Source: an uncultured Eggerthellaceae bacterium (GTDB taxonomy: Bacteria; Actinomycetota; Coriobacteriia; Coriobacteriales; Eggerthellaceae). Taken from it: a DNA stretch of 12,243 bases. How positions within the stretch are numbered: the stretch's first letter is position 1; every line of letters starts with the position of its first letter. The stretch is from positions 1 through 12,243 of the forward strand of contig CASTMW010000040.1 of NCBI GenBank assembly GCA_949450265.1, written 5' to 3'. Shown here piece by piece: positions 5,836-12,243 of this stretch. The notes beneath the pieces are model-generated. The model ran no database searches. It was not told the DNA's origin and was given only the letters and a program-made list of their open reading frames with translations. The translations under genes and the position numbers were made by a program.

Positions 5836-7158
5836 ATGATCGACGCGTTCGAAACCGATGTTAGGATCGACCCTGATGCGGTGTTCTTCACATTTGTGGA
5901 CGAGGCAGGAACGGAAACCGCATATACCTATCGGTACACGCGTCTGGTAGCGGCGGCGCTGGCACGACGGCTGGCGTCCATGGGCGTGCGCGAAGGTCAG
6001 ATGCTGGCGGTAGACCTGCCGAACTGTCCGGAGTTTATCTTCTTCACGCTGGCGTGCGCGTACGGCGGCATTACCATGGTGGCGCTGAATCACCGGTTGT
6101 CTGCCACTGAAAAGCAGGCGCGCATGCTGGATCTGGGCCGTCATGGGCGCGTGGCATGCCAGGTGGACGAGGATCGCGCACGGCAACTGGTGGGCGCGGC
6201 GCGTCAGGTGCAGCGTTCCGTCGGAGAGGTCATCGCGGCCATCATGGGCACGCCGCGGCGCGAACGCGCCATCATGGGCGAACATGCCGACCACGTGCAT
6301 GACACGGTGCATTTCGCCGAGCGGGCCGCGCACTTGTTCGCCAACAGCGTGCAGCCGCAGGTCATCTTCGCGTCGGGGTCCAGCGGGCGCGCCAAGCAGG
6401 TGCCGCTGTCTTGGATGCAGCTGAGCGGCGCATCGCGCGCGCTGAATGAGGCGCTTGCCGGAGAGGACATGGTGGCATGGCAGGACAGCCTGCCGCTCGG
6501 CACCGCCAGCAGCCCGCTGCCGCCGCGCCCGGGGCGCGTGCTGTGGCAGCTGTGCATACCGCTGTACAACATCGACGGCTTCCAGACCTTGGTGCGCGCG
6601 GTGTACGGCATGCACTCGCTGCGCCTGTATGCGCGTTTCGACGCGGAACAGGTGCTCTACGATGCGCGCGTGAAGGGTGCCACGCATATCGGCGTGCGCG
6701 ATCGCATGATGCAGGATCTGCTGACCGTGGAAGAATGGCGCTGCGATCTGGACCCTGAAGCGCGCAGTCGCCTTGCGGCGTACCGGTGCATCCTGCTGTG
6801 TAACCGCACGCTCAATCCGCTGACGCTCGATCGCGCCAGCGACCTGGATGCGCGCATGTTCGCCAGCTACGGCATGGCCGAAACCGCCGGTCCTATCGCC
6901 TGCACGCGCATCACGCCCGCCTTCCGCGGGGGCATGCGTCTGCTCAAGGGCTACGAGGTGCGCATCGTTGACGCGCAGCCCACCGGCTTCGGTCAGTTGG
7001 CGGTGCGGGGCCCGGGCGTCTTCGATGGCTATCTGAACGCCAATGCCGCCTTCACTGTTGACCGCTATTTCATGACCGGAGACGCGGCGGTGGCCTACGA
7101 CGATCTCATCTTCATAGACGGACGCAGCGTCAACATCCCGCTTTTTCGCATGCAGTGA
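5836..7158 (+). CDS. MenE-like adenylate-forming (acyl-CoA synthetase family) enzyme, C-terminal domain absent
   Basis: The 440-residue protein belongs to the ANL superfamily, which activates a carboxylate with ATP to an acyl-AMP. Its layout is closest to o-succinylbenzoate-CoA ligase (MenE). The P-loop is FASGSSGRAKQV (SGSSGRAK at 180-187). The A4-type region reads IPLYNIDGFQ with N245 where a histidine is usual. YGMAET is at 345-350, RGPGVFDGYL follows, and TGD is at 414-416. The chain then stops at DGRSVNIPLFRMQ, inside the hinge motif. The roughly 100-residue C-terminal domain with the catalytic lysine and the CoA-facing surface is missing. It may only adenylate, need a partner, bind ligand without catalysis, or be decaying. 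The ATG has no Shine-Dalgarno and overlaps the stop of a tiny upstream frame (ATGA). Substrate unknown. Confidence 0.8.
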   Translation: MIDAFETDVRIDPDAVFFTFVDEAGTETAYTYRYTRLVAAALARRLASMGVREGQMLAVDLPNCPEFIFFTLACAYGGITMVALNHRLSATEKQARMLDLGRHGRVACQVDEDRARQLVGAARQVQRSVGEVIAAIMGTPRRERAIMGEHADHVHDTVHFAERAAHLFANSVQPQVIFASGSSGRAKQVPLSWMQLSGASRALNEALAGEDMVAWQDSLPLGTASSPLPPRPGRVLWQLCIPLYNIDGFQTLVRAVYGMHSLRLYARFDAEQVLYDARVKGATHIGVRDRMMQDLLTVEEWRCDLDPEARSRLAAYRCILLCNRTLNPLTLDRASDLDARMFASYGMAETAGPIACTRITPAFRGGMRLLKGYEVRIVDAQPTGFGQLAVRGPGVFDGYLNANAAFTVDRYFMTGDAAVAYDDLIFIDGRSVNIPLFRMQ

Positions 7159-7199
7159 TGCGCTCGAATGCTCATAATAAGAGCAAAGGAGTGAGAATC

Positions 7200-9341
7200 A
7201 TGGGATTAACGAGAAAGCAATGGTGGATGCTCGCCGTCATCGTGGTGGGCACGTTCATAACCGTTCTGAACCAAACGCTGGTAACGCCAGCGCTGCCGTC
7301 CATCATGGACGAGATGGGCATCGATGCGGCCACGGGCCAGTGGCTGACCACGGGCTTCACGCTGGTGAATGCCATCATGATACCCATCACGGCGTACCTG
7401 CAGGACCGCTTCTCCACGAAACGCTTGTTCGTGTTCAGCATGACAGTGTTCGCGGTGGGCACGGTCATGTGCGCATGGGCGCCCAATTTTGGCATGCTGC
7501 TGGCTGGGCGCTTGGTGCAGGCAAGTGGTGCGGGCATCCTAATGCCGCTGGGCATGACGGTGCTGCTGGTTACGTTCCCGGTGGATCGTCGCGGGTCGGC
7601 CATGGGTATCTTCGGCTTGGTCATCGCGTTCGCGCCAGCCATCGGGCCAACGGTGGCTGGCATCGTGATCGACCTGGCCGATTGGCACTTCATGTTCTAC
7701 GGCATTGCGGTACTGGTCTTCATCGTGGTGGTGCTCTCGCTGTTCGTGGTGGAGGATCGGCACCCTGCCAACAAGGGCGATTCGGCGCTCGATCCGCTCT
7801 CGGTGGCGCTGTCCACGCTGGGCTTCGGCGGTCTGCTGTATGGGTTCAGCGTGTTCGGCAGCGTTGGACTCAGTCTGCCTACGGCCGCCATCACGGTGGT
7901 GGGTGTGGTGTGTGTGGTGGCCTTCTTCATCAGGCAGCTGCATCTGGCGGTGCCCATGCTGCGCGTGCGCGTGCTAGGCAATCGCAAGTTCCTCATCGCC
8001 ACCATCATCGGCATGCTGGTGCAAGGTTCGCTTCTGGCGTCGGGCATCCTGATGCCCATCTACGTGCAGACGCTGATGGGGTATTCGGCCACGGTCTCCG
8101 GTTTGGTGCTCATGCCGGGTGCCATCATCATGGGCATCATGAACCCGGTGGCAGGCAAGCTCTTCGATCGCCATGGTCCGCGCGTGCTGGCAGTGGTGGG
8201 CATGGCGCTGCTGTTCGCCACCACCATAGGATTCGGGCTGCTCAGTCTGGAGTCCAGCCTTATCTATATCACCATCCTCTACGCAGTGCGCATGTTCAGC
8301 ATGGCGCTGGTAAACATGCCCATCACCACCTGGGGCATGAACGCGCTGGAAACGCGCTACATGAACCATGGAACCAGCGTGAACAATACGCTGCGCCAAG
8401 TGGCAGGCAGTCTGGGCACGGCTATCGTGGTGTCCGTATCGGCCATGGTGACCAACGCCACGGTGGCAAGCGCGGGCACGGCGCAGGCCACCATGTGCGG
8501 TATCGACGTGGCGTTCATGGTGTGCGCGGTGCTGGTGCTGGCAGGATTGGTGCTGACGGTGGTATTCGTGAAGGGCAAGCCTGGCCAGACGCAGCCTGAA
8601 GCGGTAGATGAGGGCCATGGCGCAGCGGACAAGGGCACCGCCGATGTCACCAGCGGCTTCGCTACCCCTGCGCAGAACAAGGTGCTGCTGGAATCCATCA
8701 TGAAGCGCGATGTGTACACGCTGTCGCCCGATGCGACCGTGCAGCAGGCCATGCAGCTGTTCATCGATCGCGGCATCAGTGCGTGCCCAGTGGTGGCGGC
8801 CGACGGGCAGCCGGTCGGGTTCATCTCGGATGGCGATATCCTGAAGCGCCTCAGCCGCCAGAGCGGCAGCTACACTGATCCCATCATGCTGATCGCGCAA
8901 TCGGCCAGCGACGAGACGCCCTATGCCGAGAAGCTGCGCAGCCTGATGCAGATGCCGGTCAGCGCCGTGGGTGTGCGCGAGGCCATTGGCGTGAACGTGC
9001 ATACCGATCTGGACGAAGTGTGCCGCGTGCTGGCGAAATACCACCTGAAAAAGGTGCCGGTGCTGGACGATGACCGCATCGTGGGCATCATCAACCGCAG
9101 CGATATCACGCGGTACTCCATGGAGGAATATCTGGCCGGGCGTCCCGAGGACGCCATGTATTGCAGTTCGGACGGGCCAGTGTGCACAGCGCCAGCCGAT
9201 GCGGCTGCCGATGCCGCCGATGCGTCCTCTGATGCGGCTGCCAACACCGCGGCTGATGCGCCATCCGCCGCCGACGTGCCTGCGAACAGGGCAGCCACTG
9301 CGCCTTCCGACGGGCCCGCGGACGCACCTTCCAGTAAATGA
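7200..9341 (+). CDS. DHA2-type MFS transporter fused to a CBS-domain pair
   Basis: Residues 1 to about 465 form a 14-helix drug:H+ antiporter of the EmrB/QacA/LmrB type. Signs are TFITVLNQTLVTPALPSIM in helix 1 (N where many members have D, as in LmrB-like proteins), QWLTTGFTLVNAIMIP, GRLVQASGAGILMP and AFAPAIGPTVAG (motif C). After a polar linker come two CBS domains, about 498-555 (MKRDVYTLSPDATVQQAM to FISDGDILKRL) and 583-641 (KKVPVLDDDRIVGIINRSDI). They should lie in the cytoplasm and usually bind adenine nucleotides. The last 55 or so residues are an Ala/Asp/Ser/Pro tail coded by GATGCGGCTGCC-like repeats. The frame opens at GTG 7155, and an ATG at 7158 overlaps the previous stop, but AAGGAG (7186-7191) eight bases before ATG 7200 supports this start. 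Substrate unknown. Confidence 0.9.
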   Translation: MGLTRKQWWMLAVIVVGTFITVLNQTLVTPALPSIMDEMGIDAATGQWLTTGFTLVNAIMIPITAYLQDRFSTKRLFVFSMTVFAVGTVMCAWAPNFGMLLAGRLVQASGAGILMPLGMTVLLVTFPVDRRGSAMGIFGLVIAFAPAIGPTVAGIVIDLADWHFMFYGIAVLVFIVVVLSLFVVEDRHPANKGDSALDPLSVALSTLGFGGLLYGFSVFGSVGLSLPTAAITVVGVVCVVAFFIRQLHLAVPMLRVRVLGNRKFLIATIIGMLVQGSLLASGILMPIYVQTLMGYSATVSGLVLMPGAIIMGIMNPVAGKLFDRHGPRVLAVVGMALLFATTIGFGLLSLESSLIYITILYAVRMFSMALVNMPITTWGMNALETRYMNHGTSVNNTLRQVAGSLGTAIVVSVSAMVTNATVASAGTAQATMCGIDVAFMVCAVLVLAGLVLTVVFVKGKPGQTQPEAVDEGHGAADKGTADVTSGFATPAQNKVLLESIMKRDVYTLSPDATVQQAMQLFIDRGISACPVVAADGQPVGFISDGDILKRLSRQSGSYTDPIMLIAQSASDETPYAEKLRSLMQMPVSAVGVREAIGVNVHTDLDEVCRVLAKYHLKKVPVLDDDRIVGIINRSDITRYSMEEYLAGRPEDAMYCSSDGPVCTAPADAAADAADASSDAAANTAADAPSAADVPANRAATAPSDGPADAPSSK

Positions 9342-9399
9342 TTTGGTTACGCGCTCGTGCACGATGAGCCTTTGCGGCGCTACATCGCGGCGTTCGCCC

Positions 9400-9405
9400 T
9401 ATAAT
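9400..9405 (+). promoter_or_regulatory. -10 box for the CNNM-DUF2130 operon
   Basis: A perfect TATAAT lies 31 bases before the CNNM start codon in the 95-bp gap after the transporter gene. No good -35 box is seen at 16-18 bases; a TTGCGG at 9372-9377 is 22 bases away, too far for normal spacing. An imperfect palindrome, CTCGTGCACGATGAG (9354-9368), lies upstream and could be an operator. Confidence 0.5.
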
Positions 9406-9436
9406 CATATGCGCAATCGAGCAAGGAGCATGGAAG

Positions 9437-10771
9437 ATGACTGAAGGTGTGGGCATCGTGATCAGCCTGGTGCTGGTCGTGCTGTTCTTAGCCATGAACG
9501 CGTTCTTCGTCATTGCGGAGTTCGCGCTGGTGCGTGTGCGCAAGTCGCAGCTTGAGATAGCCGTGGCCGACGGCAAGCGCGGCGCGAAGAACGCGCTGAT
9601 CATCGCGCGGGATGTGAACGCCTATCTGAGCGCATGCCAGCTGGGTATCACGTTGGCATCGCTGGCCCTGGGCTGGCTGGGCGAACCGGTCTTCGCTGCG
9701 CTGATCCGCCCGCTGTTCGAGCTGTTCGGTGCGCCCGAGGCGGTCATCGCTATCTGTGCGGTAGCCATCGGTTATTTCATCATGACCACGCTGCATGTGG
9801 TGGCAGGCGAGCTGATCCCGAAGTCGCTGGCCATCTTCTCCACCGAGCGGTACGCCCTGGCCACGGCCACGCCGCTCATGTGGTTCTACCGCATCACGTA
9901 TCCCATCATGTGGCTGTTCAACTCCATCACGAACGGAGTGGTGCGCCTGTTGGGGCACGATCCGGCCAACGAGCACGAGGTGTACACCGGCGACGAGATC
10001 AAGATCCTGGTGGACGAATCCACCGAGAGCGGTCTGATCGCCGAAGAGCAGAACGAGTTTGTGGACAACGTGCTTGATCTGGGCCAGAAGGACGCCGAGG
10101 CCATCATGACGCCACGCACCGATGTGGCGTTCCTTGACATTGAGGACCCGCTGGAAGAGAACGAGGCGGTCATTCGTCAGTACAACTACTCGCGCTATCC
10201 GGTGTGCCGGGGCAGCAAGGATCACATCATCGGGTTCGTGCACATCAAGGACCTGTACGGCATCCCGCTGGACACGCCCATGAGCGAATGGAAGATCCGC
10301 GAACTGCCTGCGGTGCCGGAAACGGTGTCCATCGCGCGGCTGATCGACACGCTGCAAGAGGCGCACACCGAGATATGCCTGGTGGTGGACGAACACGGTG
10401 GCACAGCGGGCATCGTCACGCTCTCCGATGTCATGGAGCAGATCGTCGGGCGTATCGAAGACGAGTACAAGCACGATTCCGAAGATGTGGTGAAGCTAGA
10501 CGATGGTACGCTGATCGTTGACGGCGGCATGGCCATCGACGAGTTCGCCGACCTGATCGGGTTCGAGCCCGAGGATGCTGCCGAAGTGGAAACGCTAGGC
10601 GGTCTGATCGCCAACATGCTGGACCGTATTCCCGAAGAGGGCGACCACGTGCTGCTAGTGAACGATACCGCCACCAGCACGAAGACCGTCATGCTGACGG
10701 TGCAGGACATGGACCGCTTCCGCGTGGACAAGGTGGCGGTGCAGATGAACGATGAACCCAAGCCGGAGTAG
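9437..10771 (+). CDS. CNNM/CorC-type membrane protein (HlyC/CorC family)
   Basis: This 444-residue membrane protein has the domain order of bacterial CNNM proteins, which are linked to Mg2+ or Na+/Mg2+ transport. The DUF21 membrane domain (1 to about 195) begins with a hydrophobic helix and contains LSACQLGITLASLALGWLGEP and GELIPKS (124-130). A cytoplasmic CBS pair (about 205-340) includes EEQNEFVDNVLDLGQKDAEAIMTPR (MTPR at 224-227) and VVDEHGGTAGIVTLSDVMEQIVG (from 316). A CorC/HlyC C-terminal domain covers about 352-435. Two ATGs are possible: 9430 is only one base after AAGGAG (9423-9428), while 9437 is eight bases away, so 9437 is chosen. It is often annotated as hemolysin, which is misleading. 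The next gene starts 6 bases after its stop. Confidence 0.94.
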   Translation: MTEGVGIVISLVLVVLFLAMNAFFVIAEFALVRVRKSQLEIAVADGKRGAKNALIIARDVNAYLSACQLGITLASLALGWLGEPVFAALIRPLFELFGAPEAVIAICAVAIGYFIMTTLHVVAGELIPKSLAIFSTERYALATATPLMWFYRITYPIMWLFNSITNGVVRLLGHDPANEHEVYTGDEIKILVDESTESGLIAEEQNEFVDNVLDLGQKDAEAIMTPRTDVAFLDIEDPLEENEAVIRQYNYSRYPVCRGSKDHIIGFVHIKDLYGIPLDTPMSEWKIRELPAVPETVSIARLIDTLQEAHTEICLVVDEHGGTAGIVTLSDVMEQIVGRIEDEYKHDSEDVVKLDDGTLIVDGGMAIDEFADLIGFEPEDAAEVETLGGLIANMLDRIPEEGDHVLLVNDTATSTKTVMLTVQDMDRFRVDKVAVQMNDEPKPE

Positions 10772-10777
10772 GCAGGT

Positions 10778-12085
10778 ATGGCTGAGATCAAATGCCCGAA
10801 GTGTGGCAGCATCTTCCAGGTTGACGAATCCGATTACGCTGAGATCGTGCGGCAGGTGCGCGACGGCGAGCTTGAGGCGGCGAAGGCCAACATCGAAGAG
10901 CTCATGCAAGCCAAGATGAACGAGAGCCTTCAAAGGAAAGAGAGCGAGATAAAAGAGCTCAAAAGCCAGATGAAGGCGCAAAGAAGAGAAGCCGAGGCGC
11001 AACAGGAGCTTGCGATCGCTGCGGAGCGCGAGCAGCTTCAGCAGGACGCCATGAAGAAGGATGCGCGTATCGCGCAGCTTGAGACGCAGTTGCAGGGCCA
11101 GGCGGACCGCGCGCGCGAACAGCAAGAGCTGGCAGTGGAGCGCATGCGTGCCGAGCAGGTGGATGTTCAGCATAAGCTGGAGCAGCGCACTGCCGAATTG
11201 ACCTCCCAGCTGGAAAGCGAGCGATCGCGCCATGCCATGGAACTGACCGAGCGCATGAAGGGCAAGGACGAGCAGATCGCCGTGCGCGACCGCGAGATAG
11301 AGGCGCTGCGCGAGATGAAGAGCAAGCTATCGGTGAAGATGCTGGGCGAGACGCTGGAACAACACTGCGAGACCGAGTTCAATCGCCTGCGCGCGGCGGC
11401 TTTCCGCAATGCCGAGTTCGGCAAGGATAACGAAGCGGTGGAAGGCACCAAGGGCGACTACATCTTCCGCGAGCGCACGGCCAGCGGCGCTGAGCTGCTC
11501 TCCATCATGTTCGAGATGAAGAACCAGGCCGACGATTCCACGCACGTGAAGCGCAATGAGGATCACCTGAAGAAGCTGGACGCCGACCGGCGCAAGAAAG
11601 GCTGCGAGTACGCGGTGCTGGTCAGCATGCTGGAACCCGAGAGCGAACTGTACAACCAGGGCATCGTGGACATGTCACACCTGTACGAGAAGATGTACGT
11701 GATCCGGCCGCAGTTCTTCATCCCCATGATCACGCTGCTGCGCAACGCTGCGCTGGAGGCTGCTGCCTACAAGGACGAGCTGGAACTGGTGCGCCAGCAG
11801 AACATCGACGTGACCAACTTCGAGGCCAGCCTGGAGGACTTCAAAGAGAAGTTCGGCAAGAACTACCAGCTGGCCAGCAAGAAGTTCCAAACGGCCATCG
11901 ACGAGATCGACAAGACCATCGATCATCTGACGAAGGTGAAGGAGAATCTGATCGGCAGTGAGCGCCAGCTGCGATTGGCCAACGACAAGGCCGATGCGCT
12001 GACCGTGAAGAAACTGACGCGCAACAATCCCACTATGAAGCAGAAGTTCGCTGAGTTGGAGGCCGCGCCGTCCCAGGATACCTGA
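10778..12085 (+). CDS. DUF2130 coiled-coil protein, nuclease-like core
   Basis: The 435-residue protein starts with a single CPKC knuckle (C6, C9), half of a usual zinc ribbon. A long charged coiled coil follows (about 28-195, rich in E, Q, K and R). Next comes the conserved DUF2130 core (about 195-330) with LEQHCETEFN, GTKGDYIFRE, FEMKNQADDS and HLKKLDADRRKKGCEYAVLVSML. D227 and E246-x-K248 have the spacing of a PD-(D/E)XK nuclease active site. A second helical part (about 360-435) ends the protein. Function is not established in the family. GGAG (10765-10768) inside the end of the CNNM gene lies nine bases before the ATG, and the 6-bp gap shows co-transcription. The last codons and the stop overlap a 15-bp direct repeat. 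Confidence 0.88.
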   Translation: MAEIKCPKCGSIFQVDESDYAEIVRQVRDGELEAAKANIEELMQAKMNESLQRKESEIKELKSQMKAQRREAEAQQELAIAAEREQLQQDAMKKDARIAQLETQLQGQADRAREQQELAVERMRAEQVDVQHKLEQRTAELTSQLESERSRHAMELTERMKGKDEQIAVRDREIEALREMKSKLSVKMLGETLEQHCETEFNRLRAAAFRNAEFGKDNEAVEGTKGDYIFRERTASGAELLSIMFEMKNQADDSTHVKRNEDHLKKLDADRRKKGCEYAVLVSMLEPESELYNQGIVDMSHLYEKMYVIRPQFFIPMITLLRNAALEAAAYKDELELVRQQNIDVTNFEASLEDFKEKFGKNYQLASKKFQTAIDEIDKTIDHLTKVKENLIGSERQLRLANDKADALTVKKLTRNNPTMKQKFAELEAAPSQDT

Positions 12086-12191
12086 CTCCATAGGATACCT
12101 GACTCCCCTGCACAGGATGTCTAACCTTCACGGGACACCCAACTGATTCTCCATCAATATGAACTCTGAATAGTCACGGGACACCTGTTCC
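12075..12191. repeat. Short direct repeats overlapping the DUF2130 stop
   Basis: AGGATACCTGACTCC occurs exactly twice, at 12075-12089 and 12092-12106; the first copy includes the last codons and stop of the DUF2130 gene. Related but diverged copies follow: AGGATGTCTAACCTT at 12114-12128, GGGACACCCAACTGA from 12132 and GGGACACCTGTTCCC from 12178. No hairpin with a T-run, and so no clear terminator, was found before the window end. Confidence 0.65.
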
Positions 12192-12230
12192 CTGCACGTT
12201 CGGCGTTTCGCATACACCCGCCGAGAAAAA

Positions 12231-12243
12231 TGTTTCACGTGAA
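12231..12243. promoter_or_regulatory. parS: Second parS site, truncated by window end
   Basis: The last 13 bases, TGTTTCACGTGAA, match the first 13 of the parS palindrome exactly; only ACA is needed to complete it and lies outside the window. Like the first site it is intergenic, after the DUF2130 gene. The two sites are about 12.1 kb apart. Confidence 0.85.

Noticed and set aside
5603..5864. Two short + strand frames (78 and 63 codons) before the synthetase
   Set aside because: They start at TTG or an ATG without a ribosome site, overlap each other and the next gene, and encode no recognisable protein.
7974..9362. 462-codon open frame on the - strand
   Set aside because: Antisense to the MFS-CBS gene, His- and Arg-rich, no domain recognised and no ribosome site considered convincing.
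9488..10474. 328-codon open frame on the - strand
   Set aside because: Antisense shadow of the CNNM gene with no recognisable protein features.

Overview
The window is 12.2 kb of GC-rich DNA with every supported gene on the + strand. Gene content, codon use, a sortase signal of LAKTG type and two copies of the bacterial chromosome centromere site parS suggest an actinobacterial chromosome close to the replication origin, possibly Coriobacteriia (Eggerthellaceae-like). No ribosomal or other marker gene is present, so the taxonomic placement is an inference from gene style only.

Layout. 1-281: intergenic DNA with a perfect 16-bp parS site (98-113) and a 10-bp-periodic array of degenerate decamers (about 141-269). 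282-2043: three housekeeping genes, an exonuclease III-type AP endonuclease (xthA), GTP cyclohydrolase I (folE) and a small ACT-domain regulator. 2047-2439: what looks like the tail of a cell-wall-anchored surface protein, with an LAKTG sorting signal but no secretion signal. 2440-2941: a 500-bp region without a convincing gene, filled with a degenerate tandem duplication, two strong inverted repeats and a third inverted repeat in front of the next operon. 2942-5548: an OmpR-type response regulator, its histidine kinase and, 63 bp on, the large-conductance mechanosensitive channel MscL with an added C-terminal zinc ribbon. 5549-5835: intergenic. 5836-9341: a MenE-like adenylate-forming enzyme that ends before its C-terminal domain, followed by a 14-TM DHA2-type MFS transporter fused to a CBS-domain pair and an Ala/Asp-rich tail. 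9342-9436: promoter region. 9437-12085: a CNNM/CorC-type membrane protein with its own CBS pair, closely followed by a DUF2130 coiled-coil protein with a nuclease-like D...ExK pattern. 12075-12243: short direct repeats, then a second parS site cut off by the window end.

How the genes may work together. The kinase, regulator and MscL form a plausible envelope or osmotic-stress cluster. The truncated acyl-adenylating enzyme and the MFS-CBS fusion sit 41 bp apart and probably share a transcript; a nucleotide-sensing transporter next to an AMP-forming enzyme is the least ordinary arrangement here. The CNNM and DUF2130 genes form a two-gene operon with a good -10 box. Nothing in the window is a phage, plasmid, CRISPR array or recognisable insertion sequence, and no tRNA or rRNA was seen.
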